Of a stretch of DNA of 64,000 bases, positions 24,432 through 34,147 are shown one piece after another. The notes under the pieces were generated by a model, which had not been told where the DNA came from, ran no database searches, and saw only the letters and a program-made list of their open reading frames with translations. Numbering within the stretch: position 1 is the first letter of the stretch; every line of letters starts with the position of its first letter. Source of the stretch: Acetoanaerobium sticklandii (lineage in GTDB: Bacteria > Bacillota > Clostridia > Peptostreptococcales > Filifactoraceae); contig NC_014614.1 of the NCBI RefSeq assembly GCF_000196455.1, forward strand, positions 2,651,462-2,715,461, given 5' to 3'. The translations under genes were made by a program, and so were the position numbers.

Positions 24432-25620
24432 TTCTGATTACCTCCATAGGATTAAGGGACGAAGATTTTCTAGCTGGAACAAAAGAAGATATAAGTCCTG
24501 CCATAGTCGAGATAAATACAACTAATACTAGATTATCTCTTTTCACTACTATATTGAAAATAGGCCCCGAGGCACTAGTAGTTCCTATGATAAAGCCTTG
24601 GATGAGCAGATATCCTATTAAGATTCCAAAAATCCCACCTATAAAGCCCAGTACTCCTCCTTGAATCAAAAATATACTGCTGGCAGAATTGCTAGTAGCT
24701 CCCATAGCCTTTAATATACCTATCTGCTTTGATTTTTGAACCACTGAGACTGCTAGTACGCTAGAGATTCCAAGAGCAATAGCTACTAGTACAAATGCCT
24801 GTATAGTAAGTGAAGAGCTAGACTGGCTATTGAGTCCAGTAAGTAGCTGAGCATTTTCAGCTTTCCAGTCACTTGCATCTATTTCAGGATAAAGCGTCAT
24901 TAATCTTGGAGCTAATATATCGGCATCAAAGGGTTCATTCATTTGGATTTCTATGTTTGATATATATCCGTTTAGTCCATATATTCTCTGAGCTCTAGAT
25001 AGCTCCATAAATATCCATGAACCATTTAAAGCTTCTGATTCTAAATCAAATATCCCACCAACTATAAAGCTTTGAACGCTTTCTCCAGGAAGACTTAGGT
25101 TAATTAAATCTCCTGGTGTTAGGTTGAACTCATTTGCAAAGGAGGTTCCTATCAGTACTCTATTTGAATCTATATCAGATTCTCCCTGAGCGATTCTGCT
25201 TTTTAGATTGTAAATTTCATCTGCTAGCTCTAGGTCTATTCCTTTTACTACTAAAGAAGTACTGCTTTCTCCTTGATTGTAAAGAGCTGTCCCTACAACT
25301 GATGGTGAAACTGCGCTTATCTCTTTATTTTTTTGAAGCCCCTCTATTATACCTTGGTAATTTCCTAATTTATCTTCTTTTTTAGGCGTATTTATATACT
25401 CAAAATATGGACTATTAACATTTGAATTTGCTTTTGCTGTTATAGTGATGTGAGCTCTATTGCCTATAGTAGTGTCTATGAGATTTTCCTGCAATCCACT
25501 TATAAGTGAGCTTAAAAATATCTGAACTGCCACCCCAACAGCTATTCCTAGCAAAATAAAAAGCGTCTGGGCCTTTCCATCTTTTAAAAATCTTAGGGCA
25601 ATCTTCCATTCATATAGCAT
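24424..25620 (-). CDS. MacB/FtsX-type ABC transporter permease
   Basis: A start at ATG 25620 is preferred, with GAGG nine bases ahead; GTG 25629 is too close. About 398 residues: a membrane segment near the N terminus, a large extracytoplasmic MacB-type periplasmic core domain (about 45-250), then three membrane segments around SLTIQAFVLVAIALGIS and GGVLGFIGGIFGILIGYLLIQG, ending ARKSSSLNPMEVIRNG, the usual FtsX-family ending. Works with the ATPase and the HlyD-like adaptor on either side. Confidence 0.92.
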   Translation of the reverse strand: MLYEWKIALRFLKDGKAQTLFILLGIAVGVAVQIFLSSLISGLQENLIDTTIGNRAHITITAKANSNVNSPYFEYINTPKKEDKLGNYQGIIEGLQKNKEISAVSPSVVGTALYNQGESSTSLVVKGIDLELADEIYNLKSRIAQGESDIDSNRVLIGTSFANEFNLTPGDLINLSLPGESVQSFIVGGIFDLESEALNGSWIFMELSRAQRIYGLNGYISNIEIQMNEPFDADILAPRLMTLYPEIDASDWKAENAQLLTGLNSQSSSSLTIQAFVLVAIALGISSVLAVSVVQKSKQIGILKAMGATSNSASSIFLIQGGVLGFIGGIFGILIGYLLIQGFIIGTTSASGPIFNIVVKRDNLVLVVFISTMAGLISSFVPARKSSSLNPMEVIRNG

Positions 25621-25621
25621 A

Positions 25622-26830
25622 TTACTCACCCTCAGACATCAGTTTTATTTTATCGCCTGGCTCTACTTCTTGAGGATTAAGAAGTTTTATATCTTCAGAA
25701 AAATCTCCCTCAATTATTCTTTTAGAGCCGCTTCCTATTACAGTAACAGGCTGTTTTACAGCTACTGAATCTTTTTCTACTAGAACATACGCCTGGTTCT
25801 GTTCATATGAAAGATAGTTGGCATCTATTACATATGCATCTTGATATTCATTTAAGATAAGCTCAGCTGTTATGCTCAAATCTAGAAGAAATTTGTCGCT
25901 GTCTATAACTGGAATATCTAATTTTACAGCTACTGTACCTTTTTCGCTATCTACGCTTTTATCTATTTCTCTAACTGTTGTCTCTAGCTTTAAGCTTGTG
26001 TCTGAAGATGGATATATAAAAGCTTTTTGTCCCACAAATACTTTTGTTATGCTTTTTTCATCCACTTCAATTTGTGCATACTTGTCATCCAAATCCACTA
26101 TCTTCATGAGCGTCTGTCCAGGCTGAACAAATTCTCCTTCAGTTACATTTAACTCTACAATAGTTCCAGCTATAGGTGATGAATAGGAGTATTTTCCAAA
26201 TGACTGCTCTAAATTTTTAAGTGCTACTCTGCTTTGCTCTATGCTAGCTGAAGCTTTTTTTGCCTCACTGCCTCCAGGTGCATAGGAATTAAGTGTGAGC
26301 TTTGCACTTTCTAGCTGTTTGTTTAGAAGATTAACTTTATCCGTAACAGCTTCTAATTCTATTAATGGAATAGCTCCAGAATCATAGAGCGCTGTTTTTC
26401 TTTCAAGCTCCCTAGCTTGCTGAGATAACTCTAGCTCTAGCTTTTCTATATCTGACTGTGCTATTTCATATGAAGTGGTTACTATTTTATTGTAATTTGC
26501 TGAAGCTGACCCTACTGAAGCTTTGGCTTCATTGATGTTTTTGCTCAAATCACTGCTGTCTAGCTTTACAAGCAGAGTATTTTGATTTACTGCATCGCCT
26601 TCGTTTACTAATAGAGATATTAGCCTTGATGCCACTTCTGAAGTTACTATTCTTGACTCACCTGCTTCTACTCTTCCGCTGGCAAGAACAGTTTCTTGAT
26701 AGCTGGATTTAGTAAGACCTACATAGCCTACTTCTTTTGGTTTTGTGAAAAATTTATATCCAAAAAATAAAATTACAAATAAAATTATTGCAATTACAAG
26801 GTTTTTTATTAGTTTCTTATTATCTTTCAT
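25622..26830 (-). CDS. HlyD/RND-type membrane fusion (adaptor) protein
   Basis: 402 residues: one N-terminal membrane segment (LVIAIILFVILFFGYKFF), a lipoyl half (ASGRVEAGESRIVTSEVASRLISLLVNEGDAV), a long coiled-coil hairpin (about 95-200), the second lipoyl half YSSPIAGTIVELNVTEGEFVQPGQTL and beta-barrel domains. First gene of the three-gene exporter operon. In Gram-positives such trios export peptides, lipids or antibiotics. ATG 26830 behind GGAGGAG. Confidence 0.92.
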   Translation of the reverse strand: MKDNKKLIKNLVIAIILFVILFFGYKFFTKPKEVGYVGLTKSSYQETVLASGRVEAGESRIVTSEVASRLISLLVNEGDAVNQNTLLVKLDSSDLSKNINEAKASVGSASANYNKIVTTSYEIAQSDIEKLELELSQQARELERKTALYDSGAIPLIELEAVTDKVNLLNKQLESAKLTLNSYAPGGSEAKKASASIEQSRVALKNLEQSFGKYSYSSPIAGTIVELNVTEGEFVQPGQTLMKIVDLDDKYAQIEVDEKSITKVFVGQKAFIYPSSDTSLKLETTVREIDKSVDSEKGTVAVKLDIPVIDSDKFLLDLSITAELILNEYQDAYVIDANYLSYEQNQAYVLVEKDSVAVKQPVTVIGSGSKRIIEGDFSEDIKLLNPQEVEPGDKIKLMSEGE

Positions 26831-26923
26831 TTTATCTCCTCCCTTTAGTTTAATACCTCTTTGATACCCTTTAATGCTGAAATTAACCTTGATTTCTAGT
26901 GGGCTTCAAAAATCTTTTTTAAT

Positions 26924-26960
26924 CTAAAAAAAATTGTGGAACCGAGTTCCACAATTTTTG
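26924..26960 (-). terminator. Rho-independent terminator after htrA
   Basis: Minus-strand AAAAATTGTGGAAC, loop TCG, GTTCCACAATTTTTTTT; a 13-14 bp perfect stem with a T-tail, about 30 bp after the htrA stop. Confidence 0.9.
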
Positions 26961-26988
26961 AAAGGAAGAAAGACTTTCTTCGTATAAT

Positions 26989-28083
26989 CTAAAATGTAAT
27001 ATCTACATTTATAGTTTTTCCATCTCTAAATATTTCTATAGATGCATTATCTCCTGGTCTTTTTGAATAAAGCTCTCTTACTAGTTTTGACATTTGATCC
27101 ATGTCCTTGCCATCAAATTTAATTAAGACATCGCCTTCTTTAAGTCCTGCCTTTTCTGCTGCACTTCCTGGCTCCACAGATGCTATATAAATACCTGTTT
27201 CAACGTTAAGGTTAGCTCCAGTGGCTTGTTTATAGTAGTCCACATCTACTCCTCTTATTCCTAGATATACTCTTTGGAACTCGCCTTTTTCTATGAACTG
27301 ATCTACTATAGGTTTTGCAATATTAATAGGTATCGCAAATCCAAGACCTTCTGCACTGCTTATTTTAGCAGAATTTATAGCTATTACCTGACCCTTTGAG
27401 TTAAGTAGTGGGCCTCCACTATTTCCTGGATTAATTGATGCATCTGTCTGAATTAGATTATCTATGCTTTCAGTTTCACTGATTTGTATACTTCTATTTA
27501 ATCCACTTATGATGCCTTGAGTTACACTTCTTTCAAATTCTAAGCCTAGAGGATTTCCTATAGCAACAGAAATATCTCCTACTTCTACTGTATCGCTATC
27601 TCCTAGCTCAGCTACTGGAAGACCTGTTTTTTCAACTTTGATAACAGCTAAGTCAAGAGCTTTTTCATTCCATAGCACCTTGGCTTCCTGCTTGCTTCCA
27701 TCATAAAATAGCACAGTAACTGAAGTTGCAGTTCCATCGTCGACCACATGGGAGTTTGTAAGGATATAGCCTCTTTCGTCTACTATTACGCCTGTACCTA
27801 CGCCGCTGGTTTGTCTTGCTCCAAAGAAAAAGTCATTTTGAGTAGATACTGTTGTAATCCCTACTACAGAGGGCATAGCTTTTTGAACTACAGCCTTGTA
27901 TATCGTTTCTGGATTGTCCCCCTCAACATTTATCGATGCCGTCTGAGGGTTGTTGTTTTGTGTATTTGGATTTATGTTTTGCATAAACGGAAGTATATTT
28001 TGAGATATAACCAGCATGGTTATTACACTCCCAAGTATCGCACCGATAAGTGCTTGAATGAATCCTGAGCCTTTTGAACTCAT
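26989..28083 (-). CDS. htrA: HtrA/DegP-type membrane-anchored serine protease
   Basis: 364 residues. An N-terminal membrane anchor (IQALIGAILGSVITMLVI) places the protease outside the cell. The catalytic triad is visible as His112 (TNSHVV), Asp144 (KALDLAVIKV) and Ser222 (NPGNSGGPLL), followed by one PDZ domain (GIYIASVEPGSAAEKAGLKEGDVLIKFDGK). It degrades or refolds damaged secreted proteins. As the last gene of the wal locus it sits in the classic yycK/htrC position. Confidence 0.96.
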   Translation of the reverse strand: MSSKGSGFIQALIGAILGSVITMLVISQNILPFMQNINPNTQNNNPQTASINVEGDNPETIYKAVVQKAMPSVVGITTVSTQNDFFFGARQTSGVGTGVIVDERGYILTNSHVVDDGTATSVTVLFYDGSKQEAKVLWNEKALDLAVIKVEKTGLPVAELGDSDTVEVGDISVAIGNPLGLEFERSVTQGIISGLNRSIQISETESIDNLIQTDASINPGNSGGPLLNSKGQVIAINSAKISSAEGLGFAIPINIAKPIVDQFIEKGEFQRVYLGIRGVDVDYYKQATGANLNVETGIYIASVEPGSAAEKAGLKEGDVLIKFDGKDMDQMSKLVRELYSKRPGDNASIEIFRDGKTINVDITF

Positions 28084-28096
28084 AATCTCATCCTCC

Positions 28097-28891
28097 CTAT
28101 ATTATAAAAATATCTGAAACACGACTTCTTTCTAAAACCATCAAATCCATATCTTTGTTTGCGTATACGCCTTGCTCCTCCATAATACTAGCAACAGTTT
28201 GATAAGCGAGAACTGGCATATTGTTTTCTTGGCTGAGGTGAGCTAAAAGTACAGCTTTCGTGCCTAGCTTTGCTAGCTTTGCAGCTACATCGCCTGCATC
28301 AGCATTTGAAAGATGTCCAAATTCAGACAGCACTCTTTGCTTTAGATAGTATGGATAGCTACCCATTTTTAGCATCTGCTCGTCGTGATTTGATTCCAGA
28401 ATCACGAGCTCACTGTGACTGATATATTCCATAACTTTATCAGTGACACAGCCTAAATCAGTAGCAATAGAAAGCTTGTTTTTGCCATCACTAATAGCAA
28501 ATCCACAAGAATCTACAGCATCATGGCTAGTAGAAAATGGATTTATCTCTATATCGCCAATAGAAAAGCTTTCATAGGGAGTAAATACCCTTTTATTTTC
28601 AGGTTTAATCTTTCCTAGACAGTTTTCCATGGATTCCCAGGTTTTTATAGTTGCAAAAACAGGCACATCATATCTTCTGGATATTATTCCTACCCCTTTG
28701 ATATGATCTGAATGCTCATGCGTGACCATGATTCCTCCAAGAGTGCTTAAGTCTACATGGTGCTGCCTTAGGTGCTCTTCTATTTTCTTGCCACTAAGAC
28801 CAGCATCGACTAGTATCTTGGTCTTAGATTTTTCTATATAGTGGCAATTTCCACTGCTTCCAGATGCAACTGATATATATCGTATACTCAT
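28097..28891 (-). CDS. walJ: WalJ (YycJ) metallo-beta-lactamase-fold hydrolase
   Basis: 264 residues with the zinc-binding motif MVTHEHSDHIKGVG, FSTSHDAVDSCGFAI and the later STATDLG/LILESNH-like region (IATDLGCVTDKVMEYI, LVILESNHDEQML). WalJ belongs to the MBL-fold exonuclease-like group and is linked to cell-wall and replication coordination in other Firmicutes. Position between yycI and htrA supports the identification. Confidence 0.93.
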   Translation of the reverse strand: MSIRYISVASGSSGNCHYIEKSKTKILVDAGLSGKKIEEHLRQHHVDLSTLGGIMVTHEHSDHIKGVGIISRRYDVPVFATIKTWESMENCLGKIKPENKRVFTPYESFSIGDIEINPFSTSHDAVDSCGFAISDGKNKLSIATDLGCVTDKVMEYISHSELVILESNHDEQMLKMGSYPYYLKQRVLSEFGHLSNADAGDVAAKLAKLGTKAVLLAHLSQENNMPVLAYQTVASIMEEQGVYANKDMDLMVLERSRVSDIFII

Positions 28892-28912
28892 ATTTACTCC
28901 TCATAAGGATAT

Positions 28913-29689
28913 TTAGAACTCCAAAGCTTCTATATAGTAATATTGATTTTCTTTAGTTTTTATTCTCCAGCAAGGAAACGCAGTAGCTGTCTTTGTTTTG
29001 GCTACAGATAAACTCTCATACTGAGCATAGTTGTATCCCAAAACCACTTCAGTGATAGTTTCATTTTCCTCCATCATGTTGCTAGCTCTCATCACAGCCT
29101 CAATAGAAGTCATGACTATTTTTTTGTTCTTACTTTCCTCTACTGGATTCATTTTGAGCATTTCAAACTCAAAGCTTTCATCAGGAAAATAAGTAAATTT
29201 CATATAGCTGTCTTCTAAAAATCTATTTTTGTAAACAGAATTGTAAACAACTACGAGATTCTCACCTTCAAAAGATGCATACTTCAAATCAAAATCCTTG
29301 CCCAAATCGTAGGTGTCAACAAATAGCTTGGTATCTGATTTTGCGTGGTCTGTGTCAAATAAAGCTAGCTTTCGTTTTGCTTTTAAAGTCATAGTCTTAT
29401 CGCCCAAAATTTCAATATTACTTTTATATTCCAAAAACCTAGATTCCAAATCCCTGAGGTCAAAGGATTGATATTCAACCTTTAATGTACCCATTTTAGG
29501 CGTTTCTTTAGGTAATTCTGTGTGTAAATTTAGGTTTTTTTGTAGTAAAAATTGCTCTAGGCTTTCATAAGATTCTTTAGTAAAATAAGAATTCTCATCA
29601 GTTCTATCAGTAAATATACTAAACATCAAAATTATATTTGTAATTGTAAAAGCGATAATAAGATAGGTTTTAGCTTTGCCCCAATCCAT
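28913..29689 (-). CDS. yycI: YycI (WalI), regulator of the WalRK system
   Basis: The start is ATG 29689 (MDWGKAKTYLI), behind GGGAGAG; this overlaps the end of yycH by 20 bp. About 258 residues: the typical MDWGKAKTYLIIAFTITNIIL membrane anchor of YycI, then an extracytoplasmic beta-rich domain and a conserved end FPCWRIKTKENQYYYIEALEF. With YycH it inhibits the WalK sensor through membrane contacts in Bacillus. Confidence 0.88.
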   Translation of the reverse strand: MDWGKAKTYLIIAFTITNIILMFSIFTDRTDENSYFTKESYESLEQFLLQKNLNLHTELPKETPKMGTLKVEYQSFDLRDLESRFLEYKSNIEILGDKTMTLKAKRKLALFDTDHAKSDTKLFVDTYDLGKDFDLKYASFEGENLVVVYNSVYKNRFLEDSYMKFTYFPDESFEFEMLKMNPVEESKNKKIVMTSIEAVMRASNMMEENETITEVVLGYNYAQYESLSVAKTKTATAFPCWRIKTKENQYYYIEALEF

Positions 29690-31016
29690 AATAGAGTATC
29701 TCTCCCGTATATCCATTGAAAACATACTCTTTGCCTTCTATAGTAATCTGCCATGAAGGAATGAGCATATACTGATTATCCATAAAATATAATAATTCTA
29801 TATCGTCTATTTTGTCAAACAGCTCCACTCCGTTTTTGACGTTAAACTTAGAGCTAAGTACAGAAAACTGAGTATCTAAAACCTTAAATGGTAAAAGTAT
29901 AGACTGGTCTCTCGACAAATCATAAGGAAGAATACTCCTTCTTATTCCTGTAAACGAATGTACAGTATCACCTACAACTATAAGGCTTAGCTTGTATTTA
30001 GAAGCGTTTGGCATGAGTCTCAAATCATCTATCACTTCTGTAAATACTATTTTATATCCATTTTTACCTTTGACTTTAACTGGAGTAGCTTCTTCATAGC
30101 CTACTGATTTTAAATCTATATCTAGCTTTGTTAGAAAGTTCATAGCTCCAAGAACTGCATCTGAAACATCAGTGTCCTTTGAAGGCAGATTTTCATTCAA
30201 ATACTCTATATAACCGTTAGTTTGAACTTTTAAAAGCTGCTGTCCATAGTTATAAGTGTAAATATTCGAGCCGTCTGTTTCAACTATTCTATTGATAAAG
30301 TCATATCTCTCATTAAATATATCTTTAGCTATTTCATCGCTTTTTTCAGGAGTCATACTGCTAACCGTATCATAAGCTTTATATAAGATATTAAACTCAT
30401 TTCCGGGCACTAAAACTTCACTGCTTGATCCGAATAAATACTTAAGAGAATAGTATTTTATATAGGATGATTTTTCCAGTTCATTTACCATCGCTAAGCT
30501 ATTTTCATTGGATGTAAGCAATTTATAGGTTTTTCCTGAATCAACTATGTAGATAGCATTTTCATCTACTAGAGGAATTAAAATTTGAGTTATATCATTG
30601 AGGCTCTCTATCAAAGACTTCTCTAAAAAAAAACTCCTTGAAAGGAGTTTTCCATTTAATGAAGTAAAGCTAAGTTCTAAGCTTTTGGTCTGCTTGGCTT
30701 TTTCATATGCCAGAGCATCTACTTCTACTAAACCTTGGGCTTTTGATAAAGAAAGCTTCAAAAGATTTTTTGACTGCTGATAATATCGTTGTCTGCCGCT
30801 TAATATCTTGGTGTTATTATTTCCTCCAAATCTAACTACTACTTGAACGGGTCTAAGCGTGCTTTGAAGCCCAGCTTCAAGGCTAAGTGAGTAGGAATAT
30901 GGATTTTTCTCATAAAGATTGAAATTCTCTATAAAATTAAATTTTATAAAAGTCAACACCACAGATGAAAGAAACAGAAAGATAAGCAGATTGCTCTTTA
31001 GCTTTTCTTTATTCAT
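29670..31016 (-). CDS. yycH: YycH (WalH), regulator of the WalRK system
   Basis: The start is ATG 31016 (MNKEKLKSN), six bases after AGGAAG; earlier in-frame ATGs have no ribosome site. About 448 residues: one N-terminal membrane segment (LLIFLFLSSVVLTFIKF) and a large extracellular three-domain part, ending in YVFNGYTGEILYYGLGQS. Sequence is divergent, but gene order (walK, yycH, yycI, walJ) and length fit. Confidence 0.85.
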   Translation of the reverse strand: MNKEKLKSNLLIFLFLSSVVLTFIKFNFIENFNLYEKNPYSYSLSLEAGLQSTLRPVQVVVRFGGNNNTKILSGRQRYYQQSKNLLKLSLSKAQGLVEVDALAYEKAKQTKSLELSFTSLNGKLLSRSFFLEKSLIESLNDITQILIPLVDENAIYIVDSGKTYKLLTSNENSLAMVNELEKSSYIKYYSLKYLFGSSSEVLVPGNEFNILYKAYDTVSSMTPEKSDEIAKDIFNERYDFINRIVETDGSNIYTYNYGQQLLKVQTNGYIEYLNENLPSKDTDVSDAVLGAMNFLTKLDIDLKSVGYEEATPVKVKGKNGYKIVFTEVIDDLRLMPNASKYKLSLIVVGDTVHSFTGIRRSILPYDLSRDQSILLPFKVLDTQFSVLSSKFNVKNGVELFDKIDDIELLYFMDNQYMLIPSWQITIEGKEYVFNGYTGEILYYGLGQS

Positions 31017-31026
31017 ATTCATCTTC

Positions 31027-31482
31027 CTATGGTCCACCTAAGACAGATGGAGAATTTTTTACATCTAAACCACGGATTATCTCATTTATTTCTACAATCT
31101 TCTTGATATAGTTAATAAATCTTGATTCCGAGATTTCTCCTTTTGCGTTTGAAAGAGTAACAACTATTTTGTTTTCCCCTGGAAATAGCTGAACTTCCTT
31201 GCTAAAAACGCCGAGTGCATCAACCACTAGTTCTATTTCTGCTTGCAATTCAGAAAAGCTTTCGCCTTTCTTAGTGTACAGCTCGATTCTAACCTTGTCA
31301 TTCTTTTGACCTGTCCCAGCTATTACAACTGTACTGTTAGTTGTAGAAAAGCTTTCGGTCTTTGGCGCTGTTAATATGGCCTGTTTAGTGTCAGATACCG
31401 ATGCAGCAAAGGAGTTGATGCTTGTAGACATGAATATAACTGTAATAATTAGTGTTATGATTGCAAAGTTCATTTTTTTCAA
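31027..31482 (-). CDS. small secreted protein with Ig-like fold, between walK and yycH
   Basis: A strong AAGGAGGTG lies within the longest frame, so the start is taken as TTG 31482 (about 151 residues). A signal peptide (MNFAIITLIITVIFMSTSINSFAA) is followed by a single beta-rich domain: TNSTVVIAGTGQKNDKVRIELYTKKG, GVFSKEVQLFPGENKIVVTLSNAKGEI. This looks like a bacterial Ig-like/cell-surface adhesion repeat. It ends overlapping the yycH start region. No homolog occupies this place in the Bacillus wal operon; possibly a lineage-specific partner of WalK or YycH. Confidence 0.7.
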   Translation of the reverse strand: MKKMNFAIITLIITVIFMSTSINSFAASVSDTKQAILTAPKTESFSTTNSTVVIAGTGQKNDKVRIELYTKKGESFSELQAEIELVVDALGVFSKEVQLFPGENKIVVTLSNAKGEISESRFINYIKKIVEINEIIRGLDVKNSPSVLGGP

Positions 31483-31622
31483 ATTATAAAGCACCTCCTT
31501 TTTCATAAGCCTTTTCTATATCAATTTGATATAGTTTCCACAATACCTAATTTATCTATTATAACACTATTGATTATACATAGAATTTGTTACAAAATTA
31601 TTACACCATAATTAAGTATGAG

Positions 31623-33431
31623 TTACAAGATATCCACAGAATTATCCACAGGGAAGTAAACAGTAAAAATACTGCCTTTTTCTAGCTCACTCGATACCTT
31701 AATACTGCCCTTATGTTGCTTAATTATGTTATGAGCTATAGACAAGCCAAGCCCTGTCCCGCCTTGAGCTCTTGACCTTCCTTTATCAACTCTATAAAAT
31801 CTTTCAAATATTCTCTTTATATCTTCTTTTGGAATTCCAATTCCACTATCCTGGATTTGAAAAATGGCATTTTTATCCACAACCTGTGCGCTAATTCTTA
31901 TATTTCCATTTTCAGGCGTGTATTTTATTGCATTTGTAAGCAAGTTAATAATTACCTGCTGAATTTTACCCCTATCTGCATATATAGGCACAGCTTCATC
32001 AGAAATTTTCATGTTGAGTTTCTGGTTTTTATTTTGAAAATGAACTTCTAGCTTTCTAACAGAATCAGTAACTATCTCTCTTAAATCCAAATGATGCATC
32101 TCCCATACTACCTTCTCATAATCCATATGGGATAGCTGAAGCAAGTCCTTAACCAGTGAGGACATCCTATCTGCTTCATTTTCAATTACCTCTACAAAGT
32201 TCTTGGATAGCTCCTTATCTTCTAGAGCTCCACATAACAAGGTTTCAGAGTAGCTTTTTATTGTTGTTATAGGAGTTTTTAGCTCATGAGATACATTTGC
32301 CACAAATTCTCTTCTCATATCCTCTAGTCTTTGACTTTCAGTTATATCCTGAAAAACTACTATAGCTCCAGATATTCTTCCTGCCTCATCTCTAAAAAGT
32401 GCTGGCGATGCCTTTAGAATTCTTTTTTTATTGTTTTCAAATATTATGTTTTCACTGCTATTTGATATGCTTTTTTGAAGTATGGCTCCATACTCCAAAT
32501 CCTTTGAATAATCATCTATTATTTTATCGTAACTTTTGTCTGTAAGGTCTTTTTCCCTAAGGTTTAGCATAGATAGAAAGCTAGGGTTGTAGTGGATTAT
32601 TTGGCCTTTTCCATCTATGGCAACTAGGCCATCCTCCATATGCTTTATTATGGCATTTAGCTTGCTCTTTTCAGAGGATATTTCCAGCAAAGTTGTATCT
32701 AGCTTTTCAGTAAGATAGTTAAACATGCTTCCTAGCTGACCTATCTCGTCATCTGATTTAACTGTAACTCTTTGCCTAAAGTCTCCTTTAGCCATTTTTA
32801 GAGCTTTCATAGTAAGCTGATTTATAGGTACAGTAATAGAACCTGCCATCAAGTATCCTAAAACTATAGTTACAAGAAGCGCTATAACAGTAGCTCTAAG
32901 TAAAATGACAGTAGAATTAGACAGTGTCCTATAAACACTGTCTAAGCTTGCTCTTCCATAAATTATATAATCCAGATTGTCAGATTGGTCCTCTTTGTAG
33001 GAAAAAGCCATATGCTTTATTCTATATGAATCCGTGTTTTCACTTTGGATATCTTTTTCAGTTACCCTGTTGTTTAGGCTCGATAAAATAACTGATTTTT
33101 CAAGTACATCCATTGCATTCTTATCCACAAAATCGAGATTAGTTGATGCTATGATGTTATATGAGTCTCCCTCAATGATAGATATTTCATATCCTAAGGA
33201 TATAGTACTTTTTATGAGGTTTTCCTGGATATCATCTTTATTTTCTATGAGGTCTACATCTTTTATCATAGTCCTTACGACGTTGTTTGCTGTATAGGTT
33301 AGATTGTCCTTTACTATATTGAGATGGTATTTCTCAAACTGGTCGGTTATAAACACACCTACTATCAGCATGGCGATAAAAACCAGCAAAAAATAAAGTA
33401 TTATCAGTTTATAGCGTATACTTTTAAACAA
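31623..33431 (-). CDS. walK: WalK (YycG) sensor histidine kinase
   Basis: 602 residues: membrane segment (about 8-30), extracellular sensor domain (30-170), second membrane segment (about 173-198), HAMP (200-250), PAS (260-365), HisKA with the phosphorylation site His382 (ANVSHELKTPITT), then the ATP-binding domain with VIINLLTNAIKYTPENG, DSGIGIPKEDIKRIF and GGTGLGLSIAHNI. It phosphorylates WalR to control cell-wall turnover. The final codons contain two DnaA-box-like sequences. Confidence 0.97.
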   Translation of the reverse strand: MFKSIRYKLIILYFLLVFIAMLIVGVFITDQFEKYHLNIVKDNLTYTANNVVRTMIKDVDLIENKDDIQENLIKSTISLGYEISIIEGDSYNIIASTNLDFVDKNAMDVLEKSVILSSLNNRVTEKDIQSENTDSYRIKHMAFSYKEDQSDNLDYIIYGRASLDSVYRTLSNSTVILLRATVIALLVTIVLGYLMAGSITVPINQLTMKALKMAKGDFRQRVTVKSDDEIGQLGSMFNYLTEKLDTTLLEISSEKSKLNAIIKHMEDGLVAIDGKGQIIHYNPSFLSMLNLREKDLTDKSYDKIIDDYSKDLEYGAILQKSISNSSENIIFENNKKRILKASPALFRDEAGRISGAIVVFQDITESQRLEDMRREFVANVSHELKTPITTIKSYSETLLCGALEDKELSKNFVEVIENEADRMSSLVKDLLQLSHMDYEKVVWEMHHLDLREIVTDSVRKLEVHFQNKNQKLNMKISDEAVPIYADRGKIQQVIINLLTNAIKYTPENGNIRISAQVVDKNAIFQIQDSGIGIPKEDIKRIFERFYRVDKGRSRAQGGTGLGLSIAHNIIKQHKGSIKVSSELEKGSIFTVYFPVDNSVDIL

Positions 33432-33436
33432 TAAAT

Positions 33437-34132
33437 TTACTCTCCTTTAAAATAATATCCAACGCCGCGTTTAGTCATGATATAGGTAGGATTTGAAGAA
33501 TCGTCCTCAACCTTTTCTCTTAGCCTTCTAACTGTAACGTCAACTGTACGAATATCTCCATAGTATTCATAACCCCATACTCTTTCTAAAAGCTGCTCTC
33601 TAGAGAAAACTTGGTCTTTTTGCTTTGCCAAAAACTTCAGCAGTTCAAATTCTCTAACAGTTAAATCAATGCTAGTTGAACCTTTTTTAACTTCATACTT
33701 CATAAGATCTATGCTTAAATCCTTGTTTTTAATTATCTCTTTTTCCTGCTGGTCAGCATTTATGTTCATCTCTTGTCTTCTAACATTAGCTTTTACTCTT
33801 GCAACTAGCTCTCTTATGCTAAATGGCTTGGTGATATAATCATCAGCCCCTAGCTCTAGTCCTAAAATTTTATCTACCTCTTCTTCTTTTGCCGTAACCA
33901 TAATTATAGGCACTGAAGATTTTTCTCTAACTCTTTTGCAAATCTCAAATCCATCCATAGAAGGCAGCATAATATCTAAGATGATAAGCTCTAGCTCTTC
34001 ATTTAATGCTTTCTTAAGAGCATCCTCACCGTCATAGGCTGTTATTATTTCATAGCCTTCTTTTTCCAAATTAAATTTTATTATATCGGATATAGGTTTC
34101 TCGTCCTCTGCAATAAGCACTCTATTTTTCAT
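33437..34132 (-). CDS. walR: WalR (YycF) response regulator
   Basis: The start is ATG 34132 (MKNRVLIAEDEKP), behind GGAGGAGCTAACT. 231 residues: receiver domain with acceptor Asp near 53 (LELIILDIMLPSMDGFE), VTAKEEEVDKILGLELGADDYITKPFS, then an OmpR-type winged helix (LTVREFELLKFLAKQKDQVFSREQLLERVWGYEYYGDIRTVDVTVRRLREKVE). The end, NPTYIMTKRGVGYYFKG, is typical of WalR. Essential regulator in most relatives. Confidence 0.97.
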   Translation of the reverse strand: MKNRVLIAEDEKPISDIIKFNLEKEGYEIITAYDGEDALKKALNEELELIILDIMLPSMDGFEICKRVREKSSVPIIMVTAKEEEVDKILGLELGADDYITKPFSIRELVARVKANVRRQEMNINADQQEKEIIKNKDLSIDLMKYEVKKGSTSIDLTVREFELLKFLAKQKDQVFSREQLLERVWGYEYYGDIRTVDVTVRRLREKVEDDSSNPTYIMTKRGVGYYFKGE

Positions 34133-34147
34133 AGTTAGCTCCTCCAT

